This document shows, in pieces, positions 1 to 13,400 of a DNA stretch of 64,000 bases (the stretch's first letter is position 1; every line of letters begins with the position of its first letter). Below the pieces are notes generated by a model that made no database searches, was not told where the DNA came from, and saw only the letters and a list, made by a program, of their open reading frames with translations. The stretch is from Torymus aiolomorphi (taxonomy: Eukaryota > Arthropoda > Insecta > Hymenoptera > Torymidae): positions 1-64,000 of the forward strand of contig CM070877.1 of the NCBI GenBank assembly GCA_036365515.1, read 5' to 3'. The translations under genes and the position numbers were made by a program.

Positions 1-505
1 CATTTTTCAAAATTGCTCATCTCCGCTAGGTCCTTCGACCCCAAAGGATATTCCATCCACTAGAGCAGGAAGATATAGTCGGGTATTGTGACTAGTAGGC
101 TGAGAAACTTGAAATTTGGTATTTTTGAGCGATTTTCAACGCATTACATCCCAATAAACGAAGAAAAATTTTTTCTCCAAATTTGAGCCAAAATTCATAT
201 ATAGGGGTATTTTGCGCTGCTCTTTCGATTGGCGCTATGATTTTTGCAATATCTGAAAATTTTTGAAAATTATTATTTTCCTATTGGCTCTACGGTCCTA
301 AAACCTTTTCCATTCGATAGAGCGGAAAAAAATAGTCGCGTATAGTGATTGGTGGGATTTAAAAATGGATATTTTTGGGTTTCAAGCGATTTGAAGTCGA
401 TTTGGCCCAAATAAACGATGAAATGTAGAACATTTTTCAACATTGCTCATCTCCGCTAGGTCCTTCGACCCCAAAGGATATTCCATCCACTAGAGCAGGA
501 GATAT
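1..505 (+). repeat. Left-hand edge-type monomer and truncated monomer
   Basis: The first copy differs from the core that follows. It has AGCAGGAAGATATAG (core ATGATATAG), GAGAAACTTG (core GAGAAAATTG), GCATTACATCCC, CCAAATTTGAGCC, ATTATTATTTTCC, CGGTCCTAAAACC and GATTTAAAAATGG. Several of these are bases otherwise seen in the right-hand block beyond 54 kb or in the very last monomer. The next copy starts with CATTTTTCAACATTGCTC, another feature of the last monomer. It is cut to 133 bp (431-563) by a deletion of about 295 bp that joins AGAGCAGGA directly to GATATTTTGGGG at about 500/501, through shared GATAT sequence. Confidence 0.85.
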
Positions 506-3500
506 TTTGGGGTTTCAATCGATTTGAAGTCGATTTGGCCCAAATAAACGATGAAATGTAGAACATTTTTCAAAATTGCTCATCTCCGCTAGGTCCTTCG
601 ACCCCAAAGGATATTCCATCCACTAGAGCAGGATGATATAGTCGGGTATTGTGACTAGTAGGCTGAGAAAATTGAAATTTGGTATTTTTGAGCGATTTTC
701 AACGCATTATATCCCAATAAACGAAGAAAAATTTTCTTCTCCAAATTTAGCCAAAATTCATATATAGGGGTATTTTGCGCTGCTCTTTCGATTGGCGCTA
801 TGATTTTTGCAATATCTGAAAATTTTTGAAAATTATTTTTTCCTATTGGCTCTACGGCCCTAAAACCTTTTCCATTCGATAGAGCGGAAAAAAATAGTCG
901 CGTATAGTGATTGGTGGGATTAAAAAATGGATATTTTGGGGGTTTCAATCGATTTGAAGTCGATTTGGCCCAAATAAACGATGAAATGTAGAACATTTTT
1001 CAAAATTGCTCATCTCCGCTAGGTCCTTCGACCCCAAAGGATATTCCATCCACTAGAGCAGGATGATATAGTCGGGTATTGTGACTAGTAGGCTGAGAAA
1101 AATTGAAATTTGGTATTTTTGAGCGATTTTCAACGCATTATATCCCAATAAACGAAGAAAAATTTTTTCTCAAATTTAGCCAAAATTCATATATAGGGGT
1201 ATTTTGCGCTGCTCTTTCGATTGGCGCTATGATTTTTGCAATATCTGAAAATTTTTGAAAATTATTTTTTCCTATTGGCTCTACGGCCTAAAACCTTTTC
1301 CATTCGATAGAGCGGAAAAAAATAGTCGCGTATAGTGATTGGTGGGATTAAAAAATGGATATTTTGGGGGTTTCAATCGATTTGAAGTCGATTTGGCCCA
1401 AATAAACGATGAAATGTAGACATTTTTCAAAATTGCTCATCTCCGCTAGGTCCTTCGACCCCAAAGGATATTCCATCCACTAGAACAGGATGATATAGTC
1501 GGGTATTGTGACTAGTAGGCTGAGAAAATTGAAATTTGGTATTTTTGAGCGATTTTCAACGCATTATATCCCAATAAACGAAGAAAAATTTTTTCTCCAA
1601 ATTTAGCCAAAATTCATATATAGGGGTATTTTGCGCTGCTCTTTCGATTGGCGCTATGATTTTTGCAATATCTGAAAATTTTTGAAAATTATTTTTTCCT
1701 ATTGGCTCTACGGCCTAAAACCTTTTCCATTCGATAGAGCGGAAAAAAAAATAGTCGCGTATAGTGATTGGTGGGATTAAAAAATGGATATTTTGGGGGT
1801 TTCAATCGATTTGAAGTCGATTTGGCCCAAATAAACGATGAAATGTAGAACATTTTTCAAAATTGCTCATCTCCGCTAGGTCCTTCGACCCCAAAGGATA
1901 TTCCATCCACTAGAGCAGGATGATATAGTCGGGTATTGTGACTAGTAGGCTGAGAAAATTGAAATTTGGTATTTTTGAGCGATTTTCAACGCATTATATC
2001 CCAATAAACGAAGAAAAATTTTTTCTCATGGAATTTAGCCAAAATTCATATATAGGGGTATTTTGCGCTGCTCTTTCGATTGGCGCTATGATTTTTGCAA
2101 TATCTGAAAATTTTTGAAAATTATTTTTTCCTATTGGCTCTACGGCCCTAAAACCTTTTCCATTCGATAGAGCGGAAAAAAATAGTCGCGTATAGTGATT
2201 GGTGGGATTAAAAAATGGATATTTTGGGGTTTCAAGCGATTTGAAGTCGATTTGGCCCAAATAAACGATGAAATGTAGAACATTTTTCAAAATTGCTCAT
2301 CTCCGCTAGGTCCTTCGACCCCAAAGGATATTCCATCCACTAGAGCAGGATGATATAGTCGGGTATTGTGACTAGTAGGCTGAGAAAATTGAAATTTGGT
2401 ATTTTTGAGCGATTTTCAACGCATTATATCCCAATAAACGAAGAAAAATTTCTTTCTCCAAATTTAGCCAAAATTCATATATAGCGGTATTGTGCGCTGC
2501 TCTTTCGATTGGCGCTATGATTTTTGCAATATCTGAAATTTTTTTGAAAATTATTTTTTCCTATTGGCTCTACGGCCTAAAACCTTTTCCATTCGATAGA
2601 GCGGAAAAAAATAGTCGCGTATAGTGATTGGTGGGATTAAAAAATGGATATTTTGGGGTTTCAAGCGATTTGAAGTCGATTTGGCCCAAATAAACGATGA
2701 AATGTAGAACATTTTTCAAAATTGCTCATCTCCGCTAGGTCCTTCGACCCCAAAGGATATTCCATCCACTAGAACAGGATGATATAGTCGGGTATTGTGA
2801 CTAGTAGGCTGAGAAAATTGAAATTTGGTATTTTTGAGCGATTTTCAACGCATTATATCCCAATAAACGAAGAAAAAATTTTTTCTCCAAATTTAGCCAA
2901 AATTCATATATAGGGGTATTTTGCGCTGCTCTTTCGATTGGCGCTATGATTTTTACAATATCTGAAAATTTTTGAAAATTATTTTTTCCTATTGGCTCTA
3001 CGGCCCTAAAACCTTTTCCATTCGATAGAGCGGAAAAAAATAGTCGCGTATAGTGATTGGTGGATTAAAAAATGGATATTTTGGGGTTTCAAGCGATTTG
3101 AAGTCGATTTGGCCCAAATAAACGATGAAATGTAGAACATTTTTCAAAATTGCTCATCTCCGCTAGGTCCTTCGACCCCAAAGGATATTCCATCCACTAG
3201 AACAGGATGATATAGTCGGGTATTGTGACTAGTAGGCTGAGAAAATTGAAATTTGGTATTTTTGAGCGATTTTCAACGCATTATATCCCAATAAACGAAG
3301 AAAAATTTTTTCTCCAAATTTAGCCAAAATTCATATATAGGGGTATTTTGCGCTGCTCTTTCGATTGGCGCTATGATTTTTGCAATATCTGAAAATTTTT
3401 GAAAATTATTTTTTTCCTATTGGCTCTACGGCCCTAAAACCTTTTCCATTCGATAGAGCGGAAAAAAATAGTCGCGTATAGTGATTGGTGGGATTAAAAA

Positions 3501-6500
3501 ATGGATATTTTTTGGGTTTCAAGCGATTTGAAGTCGATTTGGCCCAAATAAACGATGAAATGTAGAACATTTTTCAAAATTGCTCATCTCCGCTAGGTCC
3601 TTCGACCCCAAAGGATATTCCATCCACTAGAACAGGATGATATAGTCGGGTATTGTGACTAGTAGGCTGAGAAAATTGAAATTTGGTATTTTTGAGCGAT
3701 TTTCAACGCATTATATCCCAATAAACGAAGAAAAATTTTTTTCTCCAAATTTAGCCAAAATTCATATATAGGGGTATTTTGCGCTGCTCTTTCGATTGGC
3801 GCTATGATTTTTGCAATATCTGAAAATTTTTGAAAATTATTTTTTCCTATTGGCTCTACGGCCCTAAAACCTTTTCCATTCGATAGAGCGGAAAAAAATA
3901 GTCGCGTATAGTGATTGGTGGGATTAAAAAATGGATATTTTGGGGGTTTCAAGCGATTTGAAGTCGATTTGGCCCAAATAAACGATGAAATGTAGAACAT
4001 TTTCAAAATTGCTCATCTCCGCTAGGTCCTTCGACCCCAAAGGATATTCCATCCACTAGAACAGCAGGATGATATAGTCGGGTATTGTGACTAGTAGGCT
4101 GAGAAAATTGAAATTTGGTGGTTTTTGAGCGATTTTCAACGCATTATATCCCAATAAACGAAGAAAAATTTTTTTTCTCCAAATTTAGCCAAAATTCATA
4201 TATAGGGGTATTTTGCGCTGCTCTTTCGATTGGCGCTATGATTTTTGCAATATCTCAAAATTTTTGAAAATTATTTTTTCCTATTGGCTCTACGGCCTAA
4301 AACCTTTTCCATTCGATAGAGCGGAAAAAAATAGTCGCGTATAGTGATTGGTGGGATTAAAAAATGGATATTTTGGGGGTTTCAAGCGATTTGAAGTCGA
4401 TTTGGCCCAAATAAACGATGAAATGTAGAACATTTTTCAAAATTGCTCATCTCCGCTAGGTCCTTCGACCCCAAAGGATATTCCATCCACTAGAACAGGA
4501 TGATATAGTCGGGTATTGTGACTAGTAGGCTGAGAAAATTGAAATTTGGTATTTTTGAGCGATTTTCAACGCATTATATCCCAATAAACGAAGAAAAATT
4601 TTTTCTCCAAATTTAGCCAAAATTCATATATAGGTGTATTTTGCGCTGCTCTTTCGATTGGCGCTATGATTTTTGCAATATCTGAAAATTTTTGAAAATT
4701 ATTTTTTTCCTATTGGCTCTACGGCGCTAAAACCTTTTCCATTCGATAGAGCGGAAAAAAATAGTCGCGTATAGTGATTGGTGGGATTAAAAAATGGATA
4801 TTTTTGGGGTTTCAAGCGATTTGAAGTCGATTTGGCCCAAATAAACGATGAAATGTAGAACATTTTTCAAAATTGCTCATCTCCGCTAGGTCCTTCGACC
4901 CCAAAGGATATTCCATCCACTAGAACAGGATGATATAGTCGGGTATTGTGACTAGTAGGCTGAGAAAATTGAAATTTGGTATTTTTGAGCGATTTTCAAC
5001 GCATTATATCCCAATAAACGAAGAAAAATTTTTTCTCCAAATTTAGCCAAAATTCATTATAGGGGTATTTTGCGCTGCTCTTTCGATTGGCGCTATGATT
5101 TTTGCAATATCTGAAAATTTTTGAAAATTATTTTTTCCTATTGGCTCTACGGGCCTAAAACCTTTTCCATTCGATAGAGCGGAAAAAAATAGTCGCGTAT
5201 AGTGATTGGTGGGATTAAAAAATGGATATTTTGGGGGTTTCAAGCGATTTGAAGTCGATTTGGCCCAAATAAACGATGAAATGTAGAACATTTTTCAAAA
5301 TTGCTCATCTCCGCTAGGTCCTTCGACCCCAAAGGATATTCCATCCACTAGAGCAGGATGATATAGTCGGGTATTGTGACTAGTAGGCTGAGAAAATTGA
5401 AATTTGGTATTTTTGAGCGATTTTCAACGCATTATATCCCAATAAACGAAGAAAAATTTTTTCTCCAAATTTAGCCAAAATTCATATATAGGGGTATTTT
5501 GCGCTGCTCTTTCGATTGGCGCTATGATTTTTGCAGTATCTGAAAATTTTTGAAAATATTTTTTCCTATTGGCTCTACGGCCCTAAAACCTTTTCCATTC
5601 GATAGAGCGGAAAAAAATAGTGGCGTATAGTGATTGGTGGGATTAAAAAATGGATATTTTGGGGTTTCAATCGATTTGAAGTCGATTTGGCCCAAATAAA
5701 CGATGAAATGTAGAACATTTTTCAAAATTGCTCATCTCCGCTAGGTCCTTCGACCCCAAAGGATATTCCATCCACTAGAACAGGATGATATAGTCGGGTA
5801 TTGTGACTAGTAGGCTGAGAAAATTGAAATTTGGTATTTTTGAGCGATTTTCAACGCATTATATCCCAATAAACGAAGAAAAATTTTTTCTCCAAATTTA
5901 GCCAAAATTCATATATAGGGGTATTTTGCGCTGCTCTTTCGATTGGCGCTATGATTTTTGCAATATCTGAAAATTTTTGAAAATTATTTTTTTCCTATTG
6001 GCTCTACGGCCCTAAAACCTTTTCCATTCGATAGAGCGGAAAAAAATAGTCGGGTATAGTGATTGGTGGGATTAAAAAATGGATATTTTGGGGGTTTCAA
6101 GCGATTTGAAGTCGATTTGGCCCAAATAAACGATGAAATGTAGAACATTTTTCAAAATTGCTCATCTCCGCTAGGTCCTTCGACCCCAAAGGATATTCCA
6201 TCCACTAGAGCAGGATGATATAGTCGGGTATTGTGACTAGTAGGCTGAGAAAATTGAAATTTGGTATTTTTGAGCGATTTTCAACGCATTATATCCCAAT
6301 AAACGAAGAAAAAATTTTTTCTCCAAATTTAGCCAAAATTCATATATAGGGGTATTTTGCGCTGCTCTTTCGATTGGCGCTATGATTTTTGCAATATCTG
6401 AAAATTTTTGAAAATTATTTTTTTCCTATTGGCTCTACGGCCCTAAAACCTTTTCCATTCGATAGAGCGGAAAAAAATAGTCGCGTATAGTGATTGGTGG

Positions 6501-6575
6501 GATTAAAAAATGGATATTTTGGGGGTTTCAATCGATTTGAAGTCGATTTGGCCAAATAAACGATGAAATGTAGAA
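506..6575 (+). repeat. Left mixed block of the satellite (about 14 monomers)
   Basis: These copies have core-type diagnostic bases (CCAAATTTAGCC, TATCTGAAAAT, GGATATTCC, GATTAAAAAATGG) but more individual changes than the core. Examples are CTCATGGAATTTAGCC at about 2,025, AGCGGTATTGTGCGC at about 2,484, AACAGCAGGATG at about 4,060 and TTGGTGGTTTTTGAG at about 4,116. The combination CAAGCGATTTG followed by AGAGCAGG occurs here (for example 2,242 to 2,341, and 5,241 to 5,350) but is absent from the core. No gene is seen. Confidence 0.8.
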
Positions 6576-7003
6576 CATTTTTCAAAATTGCTCATCTCCG
6601 CTAGGTCCTTCGACCCCAAAGGATATTCCATCCACTAGAACAGGATGATATAGTCGGGTATTGTGACTAGTAGGCTGAGAAAATTGAAATTTGGTATTTT
6701 TGAGCGATTTTCAACGCATTATATCCCAATAAACGAAGAAAAATTTTTTCTCCAAATTTAGCCAAAATTCATATATAGGGGTATTTTGCGCTGCTCTTTC
6801 GATTGGCGCTATGATTTTTGCAATATCTGAAAATTTTTGAAAATTATTTTTTCCTATTGGCTCTACGGCCTAAAACCTTTTCCATTCGATAGAGCGGAAA
6901 AAAATAGTCGCGTATAGTGATTGGTGGGATTAAAAAATGGATATTTTGGGGGTTTCAATCGATTTGAAGTCGATTTGGCCCAAATAAACGATGAAATGTA
7001 GAA

Positions 7004-7430
7004 CATTTTTCAAAATTGCTCATCTCCGCTAGGTCCTTCGACCCCAAAGGATATTCCATCCACTAGAACAGGATGATATAGTCGGGTATTGTGACTAGTA
7101 GGCTGAGAAAATTGAAATTTGGTATTTTTGAGCGATTTTCAACGCATTATATCCCAATAAACGAAGAAAAATTTTTTCTCCAAATTTAGCCAAAATTCAT
7201 ATATAGGGGTATTTTGCGCTGCTCTTTCGATTGGCGCTATGATTTTTGCAATATCTGAAAATTTTTGAAAATTATTTTTTCCTTTTTTCCTATTGGCTCT
7301 CCCTAAAACCTTTTCCATTAGAGCGGAAAAAAATCGTCGCGTATAGTATTGGTGGGATTAAAAAATGGATATTTTGGGGTTTCAAGCGATTTGAAGTCGA
7401 TTTGGCCCAAATAAACGATGAAATGTAGAA
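7004..7430 (+). repeat. Irregular monomer with local T/C-run duplication
   Basis: The T-rich stretch reads ATTTTTTCC followed again by TTTTTTCC, then GGCTCTCCCTAAAACC, which lacks the usual ACGG. CCATTAGAGCGG has lost TCGA, and AAATCGTCGCGTATAGTATTGG carries further small changes. Total length is still 427 bp because gains and losses cancel. Replication slippage in the homopolymer tract is the simplest explanation; sequencing error is an alternative. Confidence 0.75.
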
Positions 7431-10400
7431 CATTTTTCAAAATTGCTCATCTCCGCTAGGTCCTTCGACCCCAAAGGATATTCCATCCACTAGAACAGGA
7501 TGATATAGTCGGGTATTGTGACTAGTAGGCTGAGAAAATTGAAATTTGGTATTTTTGAGCGATTTTCAACGCATTATATCCCAATAAACGAAGAAAAAAT
7601 TTTTTCTCCAAATTTAGCCAAAAAAATTCATATATAGGGGTATTTTGCGCTGCTCTTTCGATTGGCGCTATGATTTTTGCAATATCTGAAAATTTTTGAA
7701 AATTATTTTTTCCTATTGGCTCTACGGCCTAAAACCTTTTCCATTCGATAGAGCGGAAAAAAATAGTCGCGTATAGTGATTGGTGGGATTAAAAAATGGA
7801 TATTTTGGGGGTTTCAATCGATTTGAAGTCGATTTGGCCCAAATAAACGATGAAATGTAGAACATTTTTCAAAATTGCTCATCTCCGCTAGGTCCTTCGA
7901 CCCCAAAGGATATTCCATCCACTAGAACAGGATGATATAGTCGGGTATTGTGACTAGTAGGCTGAGAAAATTGAAATTTGGTATTTTTGAGCGATTTTCA
8001 ACGCATTATATCCCAATAAACGAAGAAAAATTTTTTCTCCAAATTTAGCCAAAATTCATATATAGGGGTATTTTGCGCTGCTCTTTCGATTGGCGCTATG
8101 ATTTTTGCAATATCTGAAAATTTTTGAAAATTATTTTTTCCTATTGGCTCTACGGCCTAAAACCTTTTCCATTCGATAGAGCGGAAAAAAATAGTCGCGT
8201 ATAGTGATTGGTGGGATTAAAAAATGGATATTTTGGGGGTTTCAAGCGATTTGAAGTCGATTTGGCCCAAATAAACGATGAAATGTAGAACATTTTTCAA
8301 AATTGCTCATCTCCGCTAGGTCCTTCGACCCCAAAGGATATTCCATCCACTAGAACAGGATGATATAGTCGGGTATTGTGACTAGTAGGCTGAGAAAATT
8401 GAAATTTGGTATTTTTGAGCGATTTTCAACGCATTATATCCCAATAAACGAAGAAAAATTTTTTCTCCAAATTTAGCCAAAATTCATATATAGGGGTATT
8501 TTGCGCTGCTCTTTCGATTGGCGCTATGATTTTTGCAATATCTGAAAATTTTTGAAAATTATCTTTTTCCTATTGGCTCTACGGCACTAAAACCTTTTCC
8601 ATTCGATAGAGCGGAAAAAAATAGTCGCGTATAGTGATTGGTGGGATTAAAAAATGGATATTTTGGGGGTTTCAAGCGATTTGAAGTCGATTTGGCCCAA
8701 ATAAACGATGAAATGTAGAACATTTTTCAAAATTGCTCATCTCCGCTAGGTCCTTCGACCCCAAAGGATATTCCATCCACTAGAACAGGATGATATAGTC
8801 GGGTATTGTGACTAGTAGGCTGAGAAAATTGAAATTTGGTATTTTTGAGCGATTTTCAACGCATTATATCCCAATAAACGAAGAAAAATTTTTTCTCCAA
8901 ATTTAGCCAAAATTCATATATAGGGGTATTTTGCGCTGCTCTTTCGATTGGCGCTATGATTTTTGCAATATCTGAAAATTTTTGAAAATTATTTTTTCCT
9001 ATTGGCTCTACGGCCTAAAACCTTTTCCATTCGATAGAGCGGAAAAAAATAGTCGCGTATAGTGATTGGTGGGATTAAAAAATGGATATTTTGGGGGTTT
9101 CAATCGATTTGAAGTCGATTTGGCCCAAATAAACGATGAAATGTAGAACATTTTTCAAAATTGCTCATCTCCGCTAGGTCCTTCGACCCCAAAGGATATT
9201 CCATCCACTAGAACAGGATGATATAGTCGGGTATTGTGACTAGTAGGCTGAGAAAATTGAAATTTGGTATTTTTGAGCGATTTTCAACGCATTATATCCC
9301 AATAAACGAAGAAAAATTTTTTCTCCAAATTTAGCCAAAATTCATATATAGGGGTATTTTGCGCTGCCCTTTCGATTGGCGCTATGATTTTTGCAATATC
9401 TGAAAATTTTTGAAAATTATTTTTTTCCTATTGGCTCTACGGCCCTAAAACCTTTTCCATTCGATAGAGCGGAAAAAAATAGTCGCGTATAGTGATTGGT
9501 GGGATTAAAAAATGGATATTTTGGGGGTTTCAATCGATTTGAAGTCGATTTGGCCCAAATAAACGATGAAATGTAGAACATTTTTCAAAATTGCTCATCT
9601 CCGCTAGGTCCTTCGACCCCAAAGGATATTCCTTCCACTAGAGCAGGATGATATAGTCGGGTATTGTGACTAGTAGGCTGAGAAAATTGAAATTTGGTAT
9701 TTTTGAGCGATTTTCAACGCATTATATCCCAATAAACGAAGAAAAATTTTTTTCTCCAAATTTAGCCAAAATTCATATATAGGGGTATTTTGCGCTGCTC
9801 TTTCGATTGGCGCTATGATTTTTGCAATATCTGAAAATTTTTGAAAATTATTTTTTTCCTATTGGCTCTACGGCCTAAAACCTTTTCCATTCGATAGAGC
9901 GGAAAAAAATAGTCGCGTATAGTGATTGGTGGGATTAAAAAATGGATATTTTGGGGGTTTCAATCGATTTGAAGTCGATTTGGCCCAAATAAACGATGAA
10001 ATGTAGAACATTTTTCAAAATTGCTCATCTCCGCTAGGTCCTTCGACCCCAAAGGATATTCCATCCACTAGAACAGGATGATATAGTCGGGTATTGTGAC
10101 TAGTAGGCTGAAAAATTGAAATTTGGTATTTGAGCGATTTTCAACGCATTATATCCCAATAAACGAAGAAAAATTTTTTTCTCCAAATTTAGCCAAAATT
10201 CATATATAGGGGTATTTTGCGCTGCTCTTTCGATTGGCGCTATGATTTTTGCAATATCTGAAAATTTTTGAAAATTATTTTTTCCTATTGGCTCTACGGC
10301 CTAAAACCTTTTCCATTCGATAGAGCGGAAAAAAATAGTCGCGTATAGTGATTGGTGGGATTAAAAAATGGATATTTTGGGGGTTTCAATCGATTTGAAG

Positions 10401-13400
10401 TCGATTTGGCCCAAATAAACGATGAAATGTAGAACATTTTTCAAAATTGCTCATCTCCGCTAGGTCCTTCGACCCCAAAGGATATTCCATCCACTAGAGC
10501 AGGATGATATAGTCGGGTATTGTGACTAGTAGGCTGAGAAAATTGAAATTTGGTATTTTTGAGCGATTTCAACGCATTATATCCCAATAAACGAAGAAAA
10601 ATTTTTTCTCCAAATTTAGCCAAAATTCATATATAGGGGTATTTTGCGCTGCTCTTTCGATTGGCGCTATGATTTTTGCAATATCTGAAAATTTTTGAAA
10701 ATTATTTTTTCGTATCGGCTCTACGGCCATAAAACCTTTTCCATTCGATAGAGCGCAAAAAAATAGTCGCGTATAGTGATTGGTGGGATTAGAAAATGGA
10801 TATTTTGGGGGTTTCAATCGATTTGAAGTCGATTTGGCCCAAATAAACGATGAAATGTAGAACAATTTTCAAAATTGCTCATCTCCGCTAGGTCCTTCGA
10901 CCCCAAAGGATATTCCATCCACTAGAACAGGATGATATAGTCGGGTATTGTGACTAGTAGGCTGAGAAAATTGAAATTTGGTATTTTTGAGCGATTTTCA
11001 ACGCATTATATCCCAATAAACGAAGAAAAATTTTTTCTCCAAATTTAGCCAAAATTCATATATAGGGGTATTTTGCGCTGCTCTTTCGATTGGCGCTATG
11101 ATTTTTGCAATATCTGAAAATTTTTGAAAATTATTTTTTTCCTATTGGCTCTACGTGCCTAAAACCTTTTCCATTCGATAGAGCGGAAAAAAATAGTCGC
11201 GTATAGTGATTGGTGGGATTAAAAAATGGATATTTTGGGGGTTTCAAGCGATTTGAAGTCGATTTGGCCCAAATAAACGATGAAATGTAGAACATTTTTC
11301 AAAATTGCTCATCTCCGCTAGGTCCTTCGACCCCAAAGGATATTCCATCCACTAGAACAGGATGATATAGTCGGGTATTGTGACTAGTAGGCTGAGAAAA
11401 TTGAAATTTGGTATTTTTGAGCGATTTTCAACGCATTATATCCCAATAAACGAAGAAAAATTTTTTTCTCCAAATTTAGGCAAAATTCATATATAGGGGT
11501 ATTTTGCGCTGCTCTTTCGATTGGCGCTATGATTTTTGCAATATCTGAAAATTTTTGAAAATTATTTTTTCCTATGCTCTACGGCCTAAAACCTTTTCCA
11601 TTCGATAGAGCGGAAAAAAATAGTCGCGTATAGTGATTGGTGGGATTAAAAAATGGATATTTTGGGGTTTCAATCGATTTGAAGTCGATTTGGCCCAAAT
11701 AAACGATGAAATGTAGAACATTTTTCAAAATTGCTCATCTCCGCTAGGTCCTTCGACCCCAAAGGATATTCCATCCACTAGAACAGGATGATATAGTCGG
11801 GTATTGTGACTAGTAGGCTGAGAAAATTGAAATTTGGTATTTTTGAGCGATTTTCAACGCATTATATCCCAATAAACGAAGAAAAATTTTTTCTCCAAAT
11901 TTAGCCAAAATTCATATATAGGGGTATTTTGCGCTGCTCTTTCGATTGGCGCTATGATTTTTGCAATATCTGAAAATTTTTGAAAATTATTTTTTCCTAT
12001 TGGCTCTACGGCCTAAAACCTTTTCCATTCGATAGAGCGGAAAAAAATAGTCGCGTATAGTGATTGGTGGGATTTAAAAAAAATGGATATTTTGGGGGTT
12101 TCAATCGATTTGAAGTCGATTTGGCCCAAATAAACGATGAAATGTAGAACATTTTTCAAAATTGCTCATCTCCGCTAGGTCCTTCGACCCCAAAGGATAT
12201 TCCATCCACTAGAGCAGGATGATATAGTCGGGTATTGTGACTAGTAGGCTGAGAAAATTGAAATTTGGTATTTTTGAGCGATTTTCAACGCATTATATCC
12301 CAATAAACGAAGAAAAATTTTTTCTCCAAATTTAGCCAAAATTCATATATAGGGGTATTTTGCGCTGCTCTTTCGATTGGCGCTATGATTTTTGCAATAT
12401 CTGAAAATTTTTGAAAATTATTTTTTCCTATTGGCTCTACGGCCTAAAACCTTTTCCATTCGATAGAGCGGAAAAAAATAGTCGCGTATAGTGATTGGTG
12501 GGATTAAAAAATGGATATTTTGGGGGTTTCAATCGATTTGAAGTCGATTTGGCCCAAATAAACGATGAAATGTAGAACATTTTTCAAAATTGCTCATCTC
12601 CGCTAGGTCCTTCGACCCCAAAGGATATTCCATCCACTAGAACAGGATGATATAGTCGGGTATTGTGACTAGTAGGCTGAGAAAATTGAAATTTGGTATT
12701 TTTGAGCGATTTTCAACGCATTATATCCCAATAAACGAAGAAAAATTTTTTCTCCAAATTTAGCCAAAATTCATATATAGGGGTATTTTGCGCTGCTCTT
12801 TCGATTGGCGCTATGATTTTTGCAATATCTGAAAATTTTTGAAAATTATTTTTTCCTATTGGCTCTACGGCCTAAAACCTTTTCCATTCAATAGAGCGGA
12901 AAAAAATAGTCGCGTATAGTGATTGGTGGGATTAAAAAATGGATATTTTGGGGGTTTCAATCGACTTGAAGTCGATTTGGCCCAAATAAACGATGAAATG
13001 TAGAACATTTTCAAAATTGCTCATCTCCGCTAGGTCCTTCGACCCCAAAGGATATTCCATCCACTAGAGCAGGATGATATAGTCGGGTATTGTGACTAGT
13101 AGGCTGAGAAAATTGAAATTTGGTATTTTTGAGCGATTTTCAACGCATTATATCCCAATAAACGAAGAAAAATTTTTTCTCCAAATTTAGCCAAAATTCA
13201 TATATAGGGGTATTTTGCGCTGCTCTTTCGATTGGCGCTATGATTTTTGCAATATCTGAAAATTTTTGAAAATTATTTTTTCCTATTGGCTCTACGGCCC
13301 TAAAACCTTTTCCATTCGATAGAGCGGAAAAAAATAGTCGCGTATAGTGATTGGTGGGATTAAAAAATGGATATTTTGGGGGTTTCAATCGATTTGAAGT

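Noticed and set aside
655..996. Recurrent minus-strand open frames of about 60-113 codons in many monomers (for example 655-996, 13,140-13,436, 42,811-43,107)
   Set aside because: They are translations of the same satellite segment, open only when the copy has GGCCC rather than GGCC and no other frameshift. Neighbouring copies break freely by single-base indels, so there is no sign of selection for coding.
7246..7428. Plus-strand open frame of 60 codons in an irregular monomer; similar ones at 57,436-57,648 and 62,163-62,393
   Set aside because: They are fully satellite-derived, appear only because of private indels, and have no domain or conserved extent.
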